Shown: positions 43,989 through 53,085, numbered from the stretch's first letter. The stretch is 64,000 nucleotides of DNA from Flagellimonas amoyensis (GCF_003058265.1 NZ_QBUK01000014.1:50840-114839), one strand, 5' to 3'. The notes: generated from the sequence alone by a model not told the origin. Numbers and translations are program-made.

Positions 43989-45053
43989 ATGGCAGGAAAT
44001 TCTTTTGGACAACTTTTTAGGCTCACCACCTTTGGTGAATCGCACGGAAGGGCACTTGGGGGCGTAATCGATGGTTGTCCTGCCGGGATACCATTGGATG
44101 TACAGCAGATCCAAGCGGAACTGGATAGAAGGAAACCTGGGCAGTCTGCCATCGTCACCCAACGCAAGGAACCCGATACCGTGGAGATCTACTCCGGTAT
44201 CTTTGAAGGAAAGACGACGGGAACCCCCATCGGTTTTGCCATCCACAACACCAACCAAAAATCCCAGGACTATTCCCATATCAAGGACTCATACCGCCCG
44301 TCACATGCCGATTACGTATATGATCAAAAATACGGCTTCCGTGATTACCGCGGAGGAGGTAGGAGTTCGGCCAGGGAAACGGCGAGCAGGGTAGTGGCAG
44401 GGGCCATTGCAAAGCAATTCTTGGGCAATGTTTCTATCCACGCCTTTGTGACACAGGTAGGGGAAATGAAATTGGACAAACCTTATCAAGAACTTGATTT
44501 TTCACAGATCGAATCCAATCCCGTCCGTTGTCCCGACCCTGAAATGGCCCAGCAGATGGAAGAATACATCAAGGCCATAAAGAAGGAAGGGGATACCATT
44601 GGCGGGGTGATCACCTGCGTGATCCAAAATGTACCGGTCGGTCTTGGAGAACCCGTTTTTGACAAGCTCCATGCCCGTTTGGGAGAGGCCATGCTGTCCA
44701 TCAATGCCGTGAAGGGGTTTGAGTATGGCAGTGGTTTTGAAGGGGTAAAAATGAAGGGCAGTCAACACAACGATGCCTACAACACGGATGGGACCACCCA
44801 AACCAATCGGAGCGGGGGAATCCAAGGAGGCATCAGCAATGGTATGGACATCTATTTCAATGTGGCCTTCAAGCCAGTAGCGACCGTGCTCCAATCCTAT
44901 GAGACCATCAACAAGGAAGGGGAGAAGGTAACGGCTCAAGGCAAGGGCAGGCACGATCCCTGTGTGGTGCCAAGGGCGGTGCCCATTGTGGAAGCCATGG
45001 CGGCATTGGTGCTTGCCGATTACGCCCTTTTGGCACGTACCAACAAAATCTGA
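43989..45053 (+). CDS. aroC: Chorismate synthase
   Basis: 354 residues, the last step of the shikimate pathway: 5-enolpyruvylshikimate 3-phosphate to chorismate with reduced FMN. Signatures are GESHG near residue 17, [18 protein letters not shown] at about 118-135, [16 protein letters not shown] and [19 protein letters not shown]. Full length with a clear promoter 24 nt upstream. It also supplies the menaquinone pathway, of which menB lies at 50259. Confidence 0.97.
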   Translation: MAGNSFGQLFRLTTFGESHGRALGGVIDGCPAGIPLDVQQIQAELDRRKPGQSAIVTQRKEPDTVEIYSGIFEGKTTGTPIGFAIHNTNQKSQDYSHIKDSYRPSHADYVYDQKYGFRDYRGGGRSSARETASRVVAGAIAKQFLGNVSIHAFVTQVGEMKLDKPYQELDFSQIESNPVRCPDPEMAQQMEEYIKAIKKEGDTIGGVITCVIQNVPVGLGEPVFDKLHARLGEAMLSINAVKGFEYGSGFEGVKMKGSQHNDAYNTDGTTQTNRSGGIQGGISNGMDIYFNVAFKPVATVLQSYETINKEGEKVTAQGKGRHDPCVVPRAVPIVEAMAALVLADYALLARTNKI

Positions 45054-45109
45054 GGGCATTTTAGGGAGTTTCCGATCAAAATAGTATCTTCCTCTCCTAA
45101 AAATCACTT

Positions 45110-46429
45110 ATGCGTAAATTAGAATTACACTGGCAAATCCTTATCGGGATGCTTTTGGGTATTCTCTTCGGTTTTGCAATGACCTACGTGGATTGGGGCA
45201 AGGATTTTGTTTCCGATTGGGTTCAGCCACTGGGCACCATCTTCGTGAAATTGCTCAAACTGATTGCCATTCCCCTTATCGTGGCATCCCTAGTAAAAGG
45301 CATTTCCGACCTCAAGGACATTTCAAAATTCAGGAATATAGGGCTGCGTACCATCGGCATCTATATCATCACTACCGTTTTTGCCATAACCATTGGTCTT
45401 GTACTGGTCAATTTGATGCAGCCGGGCAATGGAATCTCGCAGGAAACGGTACAAAAATTGACCGACACCTACGCGGGTGATGCGGGCGTTACTTCAAAGA
45501 TAGCTGAAGCTTCGCGACAGCAGAACAGTGGTCCTTTACAATTTATAGAGGACATGGTGCCCGATAATGCCTTTGCCGCTTTGAGTGACAATGGTTTAAT
45601 GCTCCAAGTCATCTTTTTCACCATCTTTTTGGGCATTTCCATGTTGCTGATCGGTGAGGAAAAAGCAAAACCGTTGAAGGACTTCTTTGACTCCATGAAC
45701 GAAGTGGTGCTGAAAATGGTGGACCTCATCATGCTCACCGCGCCATATGCCGTTTTTGCCCTTTTGGCCGGTGTTGTGGTCTCTTCAAGTGATCCCGATC
45801 TTTTGTTGGCCTTGTTGAAGTATGCCCTTGTCGTGGTGCTTGGCTTGGCGTTGATGATCGTTTTTTACGGTATCATGGTGTCCGTTTTCACCAAGAAGAA
45901 CCCATTTTGGTTCTTGAAGCAGATGAGTCCGGCCCAATTGTTGGCCTTTTCCACAAGTTCCAGTGCGGCAACGCTGCCCGTGACCATGGAAAGGGTGGAA
46001 GAGCACATCGGTGTGGACAAGGAAGTATCCAGTTTTGTGTTGCCCGTTGGGGCGACCATCAACATGGACGGTACTAGTCTCTACCAAGGTGTGGCCGCTG
46101 TCTTCATTTCGCAGGCATTGGGCTTTGATCTTACTTTTGCCGACCAATTGACCATAGTGCTTACCGCATTATTGGCTTCCATAGGATCGGCAGCCGTGCC
46201 TGGTGCAGGGATGGTGATGTTGGTCATTGTGTTGGAATCCATTGGGTTTCCTGCGGACAAACTCGCCATTGGTCTGGCATTGATCTTTGCAGTGGACCGA
46301 CCTTTGGATATGTGCAGGACCATCGTGAACGTTACGGGCGATGCCACAGTTTCCATGATGGTGGCCAAATCCGTAGGCAAGCTGGGAGATCCAAAGGTGA
46401 AGAACTGGGACGATAACCTGAAAAAATAG
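45110..46429 (+). CDS. Dicarboxylate/amino acid:cation symporter (DAACS family)
   Basis: 439 residues with about eight membrane helices and two re-entrant hairpins. The substrate and sodium sites are visible: the serine-rich hairpin STSSSAATLPVT and NMDGTSLYQGVAAVF in TM7. It imports glutamate, aspartate or C4-dicarboxylates with Na+ or H+. It begins 56 nt after aroC on the same strand and may be partly cotranscribed. Confidence 0.93.
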   Translation: MRKLELHWQILIGMLLGILFGFAMTYVDWGKDFVSDWVQPLGTIFVKLLKLIAIPLIVASLVKGISDLKDISKFRNIGLRTIGIYIITTVFAITIGLVLVNLMQPGNGISQETVQKLTDTYAGDAGVTSKIAEASRQQNSGPLQFIEDMVPDNAFAALSDNGLMLQVIFFTIFLGISMLLIGEEKAKPLKDFFDSMNEVVLKMVDLIMLTAPYAVFALLAGVVVSSSDPDLLLALLKYALVVVLGLALMIVFYGIMVSVFTKKNPFWFLKQMSPAQLLAFSTSSSAATLPVTMERVEEHIGVDKEVSSFVLPVGATINMDGTSLYQGVAAVFISQALGFDLTFADQLTIVLTALLASIGSAAVPGAGMVMLVIVLESIGFPADKLAIGLALIFAVDRPLDMCRTIVNVTGDATVSMMVAKSVGKLGDPKVKNWDDNLKK

Positions 46430-46509
46430 CAAAGCCTTTGGCATCTATGTTTGGAGGAGCACAAAGGGTTTGTTCCCAAAAAGCTATGCGTATTTGAAAA
46501 AGAAAAGCT

Positions 46510-47682
46510 ATGATCGGTGAAAAACAAGCGGAGGAACTACTGCGGCAATACCCCTATGTCTTCCAAATAGATGCCAACCTGGACCGGTTGGTGGGGAAGA
46601 TAGAATTGCTGAGCTACATTAACCCACAGAACATTGAAAAGGAAAAGCAGCGGTTTTTTGCTTCAAAATACACCGTGGAGCCGGAGTTCAAGTATCCCAA
46701 ACTCAAGTTCGACCCTTATAAGCTACACCGTCTCTTCTTTTCCCAGCGTTTGGAACGGATACGGGACGATAGCCTTCGCAAACTTTACCAAGATGTCATT
46801 TACTACTACGCCAACATGGTGCAGTGTATCGAGACCATAGGCAAGAGTAGGAATTTCTATTACAATTCGCTTCGGGTCTATGGTACCCCTACTGAAAAAG
46901 ACGTACAGAATGCCCGTTTCATTCTTCATTTTGCCGATGAGCCAATGGTTCCCGACATGGAAAAGGTATTTTCGGCCGAAGAGGCCCGTAGCTATTTTGA
47001 GGACTTTGTGCAGCAGTACAATTTCCCGCTGAACATCAGATATTCCACCAGTATCGCCGCAGAGGCCATGGTGAGCAATAGTACCCAATCGCTGTTGATC
47101 AAAAAGAACACCAAGTTCAGCAAGAACCAATTGCTCACCCTTGCCAACCACGAGATCGGCGTGCATTTGGTGACCACGTACAATGGCCTGCAACAACCCC
47201 TGAAGATTTTTTCCAACGGCTTGCCCAAAAATGTGGAGACCCAGGAAGGATTGGCGGTTTTTAGTGAGTATATGGGTGGTGCTCTGACGCTGAAACGCCT
47301 TAAGGAGATTGCTTATCGGGTATTGGCGGCCGATAGTTTGATCAAAGGCTACTCTTTTGTCGATACGTTCGACCTGATCCACGGGCAGTACAAGCTGAAC
47401 CGGGACGATGCCTTTACCATTACGCTACGTGTGCACCGGGGAGGTGGTTTCACAAAGGACCGCCTGTACCTGAGCGGACTGCGAAAGATCTACAAGCGTT
47501 ACCAAAAGGGGGAATCCATGGATACCTTGTTAACGGGCAAGGTGGCCTTGGAATACGAGGAAACCATCAACAACCTGCAAGGGTTGGGATTGGCACACCC
47601 CATCACCCATAAAAGTTATTCGTTCGACCAGAAATTGAACACCAACAAGACCTTGGATTTTATCTTGAACAATCTGAAGTAA
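46510..47682 (+). CDS. QEGLA-motif (DUF1704, MATCAP-like) putative metalloprotease
   Basis: 390 residues of the family often labelled flavohemoglobin expression-modulating QEGLA motif protein. It carries the zinc motif HEIGVH (His214, Glu215, His219, HExxxH spacing) and the downstream TQEGLAVFSEY (about 244-254) whose Glu should complete the site. Its eukaryotic relatives are the MATCAP tyrosine carboxypeptidases. The bacterial substrate is unknown. It lies 80 nt after the symporter gene on the same strand. Confidence 0.9.
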   Translation: MIGEKQAEELLRQYPYVFQIDANLDRLVGKIELLSYINPQNIEKEKQRFFASKYTVEPEFKYPKLKFDPYKLHRLFFSQRLERIRDDSLRKLYQDVIYYYANMVQCIETIGKSRNFYYNSLRVYGTPTEKDVQNARFILHFADEPMVPDMEKVFSAEEARSYFEDFVQQYNFPLNIRYSTSIAAEAMVSNSTQSLLIKKNTKFSKNQLLTLANHEIGVHLVTTYNGLQQPLKIFSNGLPKNVETQEGLAVFSEYMGGALTLKRLKEIAYRVLAADSLIKGYSFVDTFDLIHGQYKLNRDDAFTITLRVHRGGGFTKDRLYLSGLRKIYKRYQKGESMDTLLTGKVALEYEETINNLQGLGLAHPITHKSYSFDQKLNTNKTLDFILNNLK

Positions 47683-47686
47683 AGAT

Positions 47687-48097
47687 TTACCCCAAAAACT
47701 TGGCCCTCAACTCAGGCGTGGGTACCATGCAGGCATCTTTCTTGCCATACCATTTGTAGCGGTTGCGTGCCACAAAGTCGTACACCACATCCCGGACGGA
47801 TTTCGGGATCCACGTAAAGACCGCGGACAGTTTCCAAAGGCCGCCCAAGTGTTGCGCAATTTCGAGGGCTGCATCGGATTTGGTGAAATAGGCCACGCCG
47901 GGCTCAATAAGGATGATGGAATCCACTTGGCTGGTGTCGATGCCCCGCTCACGGACCAGTTGTTGGCCCACCTCGCTTTGCAGCGAAGCATAGCGGAACA
48001 GGTCTTTTTTGTCCCGTTTGATCACAAACAAAACGCTGTTGTTGCAGAGGTTGCAGACCCCATCGAAAAGAATGATTTTTTTGCCGTTTTCCACCAT
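47687..48097 (-). CDS. DCC family thiol-disulfide oxidoreductase-like protein
   Basis: 136 residues of the DUF393/DCC family, named for the opening DGVCNLCN motif (Asp12, Cys15, Cys18). The rest includes FRYASLQSEVGQQLV and the terminal NRYKWYGK. Thioredoxin-like redox activity is presumed. It is convergent with the QEGLA gene (4-nt gap) and is the last gene of host-like composition before the AT-rich segment at 48.2-50.2 kb. Confidence 0.92.
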   Translation of the reverse strand: MVENGKKIILFDGVCNLCNNSVLFVIKRDKKDLFRYASLQSEVGQQLVRERGIDTSQVDSIILIEPGVAYFTKSDAALEIAQHLGGLWKLSAVFTWIPKSVRDVVYDFVARNRYKWYGKKDACMVPTPELRAKFLG

Positions 48098-48257
48098 AGT
48101 GTTTTAGGACCATTTCAAGAATGGACACTGCAAAGATACGGGAGTTTGGGATTGTAGGGAAGGGGATTCGATATCGGTTTTTTATATGAAATGGAGCAAA
48201 TTTACGCACTAACTTTGCGGTTTTACTGTCATTTCTGATTTATTAATTATCTTTCAT

Positions 48258-49949
48258 TTAGTTGCTCAAACGTCTATTTTTATATACGTTGTTTACCGTG
48301 CTGCTTTTTCCTGAATATGTTTTGTCTAATTCTTTGGCTATTCCGATTGCTTCTTTCACAACTTCTTTTGGATAACCATTAATTTCAAGTATTCTGATGG
48401 CATTTCTGTTTTTTAACTTTCCTTCTTTCAGTTTATAATCAAAACCTATGTTGTTCTCATTTACTGTTTCACTAAAATGATACGATTCGTATTCGTCCGA
48501 GAGCATATCGGTTAATTCAATGTCGTGGGTTGAAACCAATATTTTATTGTTATTCTTTGTTAAAGCGGATAAAATGGATTTTCCGGCAGAAATTCGCTCT
48601 ACGGTATTGGTGCCTTTAAATATTTCATCTAAAAGAAAGAGGTTTTTATTTCCGTTTGCGCTTTCTTTCAGCATTTCCTTGATGGTCAATACTTCTTCAA
48701 AGTAATAACTTTTGTCGTTCATCAAATCATCACTTATTCGGATTGCCGAAAACACTTTTAACAAAGGAAAATTCATTGAAGCTGCAAAACAGGTATTAAT
48801 GGTAAGTCCAGTAATTACATTCAGCCCAATAGCGCGAATAAAAGAAGTTTTTCCAGACATGTTTGAGCCAGTAAGAAGTATTGATTTTTCTGTTATTTCA
48901 ATACTGTTGGTTGTGCAATTAAAAATTAAGGGATGGCTTATGTCTTTGGCAATAATTTTGTTTCCATCATTAATAATTGGTAAACAAAATGTTTCAAGCC
49001 CGTTTCGTAAAGATGCTATGGAAATTAGCATATCTATATGTCCAACAAACTCAAAAACGCTTTCTATATCGCCTCTTTTTGTGTTTAGTTTTTTTAAAAC
49101 ACCAAATAATAATAATGACTCAAGCAGAAACATTGTTTTAAAAATCTCGAATACAAACCAAGCTATGATTTCAAATTCCCCCTGAAGTTTGGCTTCAAGT
49201 GAAAAAAAGGACATTCTACTTTTAACTTCATTTATTAATTTGATCGACTTTGGTAATTTGGGATTTAATTTTTTGAATAATGGATTTGTAAATAGATTTG
49301 AAGCAACATTATTAAGTCTTAAAAGCTGAGGAATTGAACCTACATACTGCATTAAATTATTTTTATTCCAATAATGAAGCACAAAATTCACGCAGAAAAT
49401 TCCTAACAGAACGATGAAAAATATAGGATTGAAAAAGCCTAAAACCAATGACATCAAACTGGCAAACGACAATAATCTTATTACAAAGAACCATTTTGGC
49501 GGATGAAGATGCTCTTCTTGAAACAATGAAGATATATAGTGTGCTTCATTATGCCTCAATTTTTTAAGCTTTTTCTGAACCGAAATTCTTAATTCAGGAT
49601 TTTCCGATAATTCGGTTATGATCTCTTCGTTGAGCTTGGTTTTCTTTTCATTTACTTGTATCGTACGAAGATGATTGTATAGGTATTGTTGACCAACTTT
49701 TGAATCAGTTCTATCAAGAAACATAAACAAATCATTAAAATCAAGGTCGTTACAAGTTTTGTCCGATAATACTTGATCAGCCTTTGAATTGTCTTTTTTT
49801 CTGAAGTATTTTTCAATGCTATCAAAGTCAAAAGAGTCATCTTTCAGTTTTCCGAATGATTCTTTCAGCCGTTGATCTAACTCTTTTTTTCTATTGAATT
49901 TTATTTGAGAAAAAGTGTATTTAATTTGAAACAGTAGGTCTTTAATCAT
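48258..49949 (-). CDS. Membrane-anchored MutS-like ATPase
   Basis: 563 residues. The C-terminal third is a MutS-type ABC ATPase: Walker A GSNMSGKTS at 361-369, Walker B LFLLDEIFKGTN at 437-448 and STHD at 473-476. The N-terminal mismatch-binding domain of MutS is absent. Instead, after a charged region, two membrane helices lie at about 152-170 and 174-194, with a third hydrophobic stretch at 261-284. The protein is therefore likely tethered to the inner membrane with the ATPase in the cytoplasm. The gene is strikingly AT-rich with A/T-ending codons, unlike its neighbours, which suggests horizontal transfer. Function unknown, and mismatch repair is doubtful. Confidence 0.85.
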   Translation of the reverse strand: MIKDLLFQIKYTFSQIKFNRKKELDQRLKESFGKLKDDSFDFDSIEKYFRKKDNSKADQVLSDKTCNDLDFNDLFMFLDRTDSKVGQQYLYNHLRTIQVNEKKTKLNEEIITELSENPELRISVQKKLKKLRHNEAHYISSLFQEEHLHPPKWFFVIRLLSFASLMSLVLGFFNPIFFIVLLGIFCVNFVLHYWNKNNLMQYVGSIPQLLRLNNVASNLFTNPLFKKLNPKLPKSIKLINEVKSRMSFFSLEAKLQGEFEIIAWFVFEIFKTMFLLESLLLFGVLKKLNTKRGDIESVFEFVGHIDMLISIASLRNGLETFCLPIINDGNKIIAKDISHPLIFNCTTNSIEITEKSILLTGSNMSGKTSFIRAIGLNVITGLTINTCFAASMNFPLLKVFSAIRISDDLMNDKSYYFEEVLTIKEMLKESANGNKNLFLLDEIFKGTNTVERISAGKSILSALTKNNNKILVSTHDIELTDMLSDEYESYHFSETVNENNIGFDYKLKEGKLKNRNAIRILEINGYPKEVVKEAIGIAKELDKTYSGKSSTVNNVYKNRRLSN

Positions 49950-50258
49950 TGAATGATTAGTGTAGAATTTCTATTTAATGTTACAAAAAATGCTCAGTTT
50001 TATTCTTCATCCAGTGAATTTTAATGAGGTGCTTTTATAGTACTGGCAACGTTAAGATAAGATTCGTTTTAATGAATTGTATCGACCTATGATGAAGTTC
50101 GAGGGATTCTTGTCTTATGATCCACCGAACAAGTAAACGGTTAATGCCTTTTATCAGCACTAAAGTGTTGGTAAATATATGGTTACGGTTGATGCTCCTT
50201 CCAAAACCCGCATAAGGCAGATTTTCCGTTATTTTGTAATCCAACAAAACACACACCT
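49950..50258. other. AT-rich intergenic stretch upstream of the MutS-like gene and menB
   Basis: 309 nt between two divergent genes. I see no convincing coding frame (the 73-codon minus-strand frame at 50035-50256 has no recognisable features), no strong hairpin and no clear TTG/TAnnTTTG pair. A near-match GTTATTTTG lies about 25 nt upstream of menB. It probably holds both promoters. Confidence 0.5.
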
Positions 50259-51101
50259 ATGGAATCACCCAACTGGCAGACCGCCATGGAATTTGAGGAC
50301 ATCACCTATAAAAAATGCAACGGCGTGGCCCGTATCGCCTTTAACCGCCCCGATATACGCAATGCCTTCCGGCCCAAGACCACCAGCGAGCTGTACAAGG
50401 CCTTTTATGATGCGCAGGAGGACACCAGCATCGGCGTGGTGTTGCTGTCCGGCGAGGGACCTTCGTCCAAGGACGGCAAATGGGCCTTCTGTAGCGGAGG
50501 CGACCAAAAAGCTCGTGGACACCAAGGCTATGTGGGGGAGGATGGCTATCACCGCCTGAACATCCTGGAAGTGCAGCGCCTTATCCGTTTTATGCCCAAA
50601 GTGGTGATTGCCGTGGTGCCCGGTTGGGCCGTCGGGGGAGGGCACAGCCTTCATGTGGTCTGCGACATGACCCTGGCCAGTAAGGAACACGCCATTTTTA
50701 AGCAGACCGATGCCGATGTCACCAGTTTTGATGGGGGGTACGGTTCGGCCTATCTCGCCAAGATGGTAGGACAGAAAAAGGCCCGTGAGATTTTCTTTTT
50801 GGGCCGAAACTATTCCGCGCAGGAAGCTTATGAAATGGGCATGGTGAACGCCGTGATCCCACATGACGAATTGGAGGACACCGCCTACCAATGGGCACAG
50901 GAGATCCTGGAGAAGTCACCGACGTCCATCAAAATGCTGAAGTTCGCCATGAACCTAACCGACGATGGGATGGTGGGGCAACAGGTATTTGCAGGGGAAG
51001 CGACCCGTTTGGCCTACATGACCGACGAGGCCAAGGAAGGCCGCAATGCCTTTTTGGAAAAGCGCAAGCCCGATTTCGGCAAGGACAAGTGGATTCCGTA
51101 G
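50259..51101 (+). CDS. menB: 1,4-dihydroxy-2-naphthoyl-CoA synthase
   Basis: 280 residues of the crotonase fold, closing the second ring in menaquinone synthesis from o-succinylbenzoyl-CoA. Family features are FCSGGDQKARG (oxyanion hole), GWAVGGGHSLHVVCDMTLAS, QTDADVTSFDGGYGSAYLA, and the C-terminal AYMTDEAKEGRNAFLEKRKPDF. The start at 50259 gives the standard length. No other men gene is in the window. Confidence 0.96.
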   Translation: MESPNWQTAMEFEDITYKKCNGVARIAFNRPDIRNAFRPKTTSELYKAFYDAQEDTSIGVVLLSGEGPSSKDGKWAFCSGGDQKARGHQGYVGEDGYHRLNILEVQRLIRFMPKVVIAVVPGWAVGGGHSLHVVCDMTLASKEHAIFKQTDADVTSFDGGYGSAYLAKMVGQKKAREIFFLGRNYSAQEAYEMGMVNAVIPHDELEDTAYQWAQEILEKSPTSIKMLKFAMNLTDDGMVGQQVFAGEATRLAYMTDEAKEGRNAFLEKRKPDFGKDKWIP

Positions 51102-51180
51102 TTCAATTATCAATGACCAATGAGCAGTTATCAGTTGAGCATTGTTAATTGATAATTGTGTACTGCCTATTGGAAGTGTA
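51102..51180. repeat. A/T-rich recurrent spacer (CAATGAxCAnT-type)
   Basis: The stretch contains degenerate repeats of CAATGAnCA, TTATCA and GTTAATTGATAATTG. A related stretch lies at 51430-51512 and a shorter one at 26887-26935. No coding potential is seen. It looks like simple mutated-repeat filler, common between genes in this group. Confidence 0.5.
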
Positions 51181-51338
51181 CAAAACCAAAAAGAGCCTTG
51201 CCGCGTGGGTCAAGACTCTTTTACGAGAACACTATATGAAAATGAAAAAATTACTTTCAGAATTAATTACATCGTAAATGTACCACCGATATACCCACAA
51301 ATGAAATTATTGTTGTGAAGTTCCTCGGAATTGTGGTC
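51181..51338. repeat. Tandem duplication, copy 1 (peptide gene 3' part plus terminator)
   Basis: 158 bp matching 51513-51670 without gaps at a constant offset of 332 bp, nearly identical up to 51319. On the minus strand it holds the 3' half of a peptide gene, a conserved 3' untranslated region and a hairpin terminator. Confidence 0.9.
51189..51222 (-). terminator. Terminator of peptide gene copy 1
   Basis: A 12-bp stem AAAAGAGCCTTG / CAAGACTCTTTT with one C-A mismatch and a 10-nt loop. On the minus strand it is followed by a T-rich TTTTTGGTTTTG tract. Confidence 0.75.
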
Positions 51339-51362
51339 ATTCCGTGTTTTTGTGAAATCCAT
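51267..51362 (-). CDS. Tiny peptide gene, copy 1 (31 aa)
   Basis: A 31-codon frame on the minus strand, starting MDFTKT and ending HNNNFICGYIGGTFTM. The last 16 residues match the 26-aa peptide of copy 2 apart from two positions, and an upstream HN pair is conserved at the same distance. Between copies, changes in this block include ACG/ACC (Thr) and TGT/TGC (Cys), both synonymous, which supports coding on this strand. It has one cysteine, no signal peptide and no recognisable family. A shared 3' region and terminator follow. No clear promoter is visible upstream, so copy 1 may depend on read-through or may be decaying. Confidence 0.5.
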   Translation of the reverse strand: MDFTKTRNDHNSEELHNNNFICGYIGGTFTM

Positions 51363-51398
51363 CCCGTTTTTTTCTGATTTTGAATCCACAGGGAGGAG

Positions 51399-51423
51399 AT
51401 GCTTCGCTCTGCTCAGAATGACA
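51399..51423. repeat. Dispersed intergenic repeat, divergent copy (R5)
   Basis: ATGCTTCGCTCTGCTCAGAATGACA resembles the core CTTCGACTGCGCTCAGGATGACA with several changes. It lies between the two peptide-gene copies. Confidence 0.55.
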
Positions 51424-51512
51424 AACAATATTCAATGAACAGTTTCCAGTGAGCAATAAACATTTGTACATTGATGACTGTTAATTGTTCATTGGCCAAT
51501 GGTCCATTGGTC

Positions 51513-51670
51513 CAAAACCAAAAAGAGCCTTGCCACGTGGGTCAAGACTCTTTTACGAGAACACTATATGAAAATGAAAAAATTACTTTCAGAATTAATT
51601 ACATGGTAAATGTACCACCCATGTTCCCGCAAATGAAATTATTGTTGTGAACTGTCCCGTAGTTGTGGTT
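51513..51670. repeat. Tandem duplication, copy 2 (peptide gene 3' part plus terminator)
   Basis: Partner of 51181-51338. The 3' untranslated part and the terminator differ from copy 1 by a single base (in the loop), so the duplication is recent or maintained by conversion. Confidence 0.9.
51521..51554 (-). terminator. Terminator of peptide gene copy 2 / serine hydrolase unit
   Basis: The same stem as at 51189-51222, with loop CCACGTGGGT. It is followed on the minus strand by TTTTTGGTTTTG and should end the serine hydrolase-peptide transcript. Confidence 0.75.
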
Positions 51671-51679
51671 AGGCTCCAT
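51599..51679 (-). CDS. Tiny peptide gene, copy 2 (26 aa)
   Basis: A 26-codon frame starting MEPNHNYG and ending HNNNFICGNMGGTFTM. It starts 20 nt after the stop of the serine hydrolase gene, on the same strand, with the A-rich leader ATATAAAA typical of this genome, and ends before a conserved 3' region and terminator. It is very likely cotranscribed with the hydrolase. The N-terminal residues differ from copy 1 while the C-terminal block is conserved. No family is recognised. A signalling, regulatory or modified peptide are all possible. Confidence 0.55.
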   Translation of the reverse strand: MEPNHNYGTVHNNNFICGNMGGTFTM

Positions 51680-51699
51680 TTTTATATTATCAGCTCGAT

Positions 51700-53034
51700 T
51701 TACGGTACGGCTTTCACGATGTTTGACAGGATGCCGTTCACATCAAAATAGGGTTCTTCGGCCAATCCGGTCCGCACCACCACCAAATCCTTGGACGGGA
51801 TCATGAACACATGCTGCCCTTCATACCCATTGCAACTAAAGAGGTCTTTGGGCACATCGGGGTATTTCCCTTCGGCGTTCAACCAAAAGTGGGCCCCATA
51901 AGTGCCATTTGAATGGATGGTGGGCGTAGTGATGTAGTCCACCCATTCCGGGGCGAAGACCTGTTCACCGTTCCAGTTCCCTTTATTGAGGTATAATTGT
52001 CCAAAACGGGCCCAATCGCGCGTACTCGCCCAGGCGTAGGAGGAGCCCACATAATTCCCGGCGATGTCGGCCTCGAGGACCATGGACTGCATCCCGATCC
52101 TATCGATTAGGGCCGCGTAGGGAAAATCCAGATATTCCTGATGGCTCCTGAACTGTTGCCGGAGGATTCCCGAAAGCAAGTTGGAAGTGCCCGAAGAATA
52201 GTTCCAGATTTCCGTGGGTTCAGCTATGGCTTTTTTATCCTTTTGGGCTTTTGTCATGTCGCTGTCCAGGAACAGCATTCGGGTCACATCGGAAATGGTG
52301 CTGTAGTCCTCGTCCCATTCCAGTCCGCTCTGCATGCGGAGCAGGTGGTCCAAGGTGATGTTCTTTCGTTCATCATTCTTCCATTCGGCAATGGGGGCAG
52401 GCCAATCCATTTCCAGTTTCCCTTGGTGTTCCAGAATCCCGAAACAAGTGGCCAATACACTCTTCGTCATGGACCAACCCAAAATAGGGGTATCCTTATC
52501 AAACCCATCGATGTACCGCTCCGCAATCAAATGGCCTTTGTACAATACAAGAAAGGTTCGGGTTTTCTGCGTTTCCGGGTCGGCAAAGGCCATGGCCACC
52601 GCTTTGTTGATGAGATCCATGTCCACTTCTGGCAAAATGGTGTCCAAGGGGTCCGCCTGTCCATAAGGGTAGGGGATAGTGTCCATAGTTTTGCTTCGGT
52701 TGGGTCGAATGGTGAGTTTTGTTGGGTCATAATCGTCATTCACCAACACGGTTCCAAGGCCATCACGGTAGACCGCGGTGCGTTTCATCAGGCCATAGAC
52801 CGTGGCAGAGGCCGCTTCCTTGCTCTCGTCCAGTTCGGTGGAGGCCAGCTCTATCAAAGGGGCCTTGTTGTCAAATTGGTTCATGCTTGCCGCGGAACGG
52901 TGGGCCACATAGACCCCCGAAGCCACATTTTTGGCCGCATAACCAGAAATAATGTTCAGTTTGGGGTAGTTCAGATAAACGACCACTCCTATGATCAGGA
53001 CAAGGAGCAGTAAAACACGCTTCAGTAGTTTCAT
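51700..53034 (-). CDS. Serine hydrolase, class C beta-lactamase family (membrane-anchored)
   Basis: 444 residues with an N-terminal membrane anchor (about 5-21), so the enzyme faces the periplasm. The penicillin-binding fold motifs are SMTK at 188-191 (nucleophile Ser188, Lys191), YSS at 279-281, and a HFW-type triad position near HFWLNAEG. Relatives are esterases, D-aminopeptidases and peptide hydrolases more often than true beta-lactamases. The 26-aa peptide gene follows 20 nt downstream. Confidence 0.92.
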   Translation of the reverse strand: MKLLKRVLLLLVLIIGVVVYLNYPKLNIISGYAAKNVASGVYVAHRSAASMNQFDNKAPLIELASTELDESKEAASATVYGLMKRTAVYRDGLGTVLVNDDYDPTKLTIRPNRSKTMDTIPYPYGQADPLDTILPEVDMDLINKAVAMAFADPETQKTRTFLVLYKGHLIAERYIDGFDKDTPILGWSMTKSVLATCFGILEHQGKLEMDWPAPIAEWKNDERKNITLDHLLRMQSGLEWDEDYSTISDVTRMLFLDSDMTKAQKDKKAIAEPTEIWNYSSGTSNLLSGILRQQFRSHQEYLDFPYAALIDRIGMQSMVLEADIAGNYVGSSYAWASTRDWARFGQLYLNKGNWNGEQVFAPEWVDYITTPTIHSNGTYGAHFWLNAEGKYPDVPKDLFSCNGYEGQHVFMIPSKDLVVVRTGLAEEPYFDVNGILSNIVKAVP

Positions 53035-53085
53035 GGTTTTGGATGTATTTGTAACTTTCTGCTCCTAAATATAAACATTATACAT

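Noticed and set aside
50035..50256. 73-codon frame on the minus strand upstream of menB
   Set aside because: No start context, domain or composition typical of a gene; it occupies the likely promoter region of menB and the MutS-like gene.
51236..51277. Plus-strand micro-frame MKMKKLLSELIT in both copies of the tandem repeat
   Set aside because: The difference between copies changes the last codon (Ser to Trp), while the opposite strand shows synonymous changes; it lies in the 3' untranslated region of the minus-strand unit.
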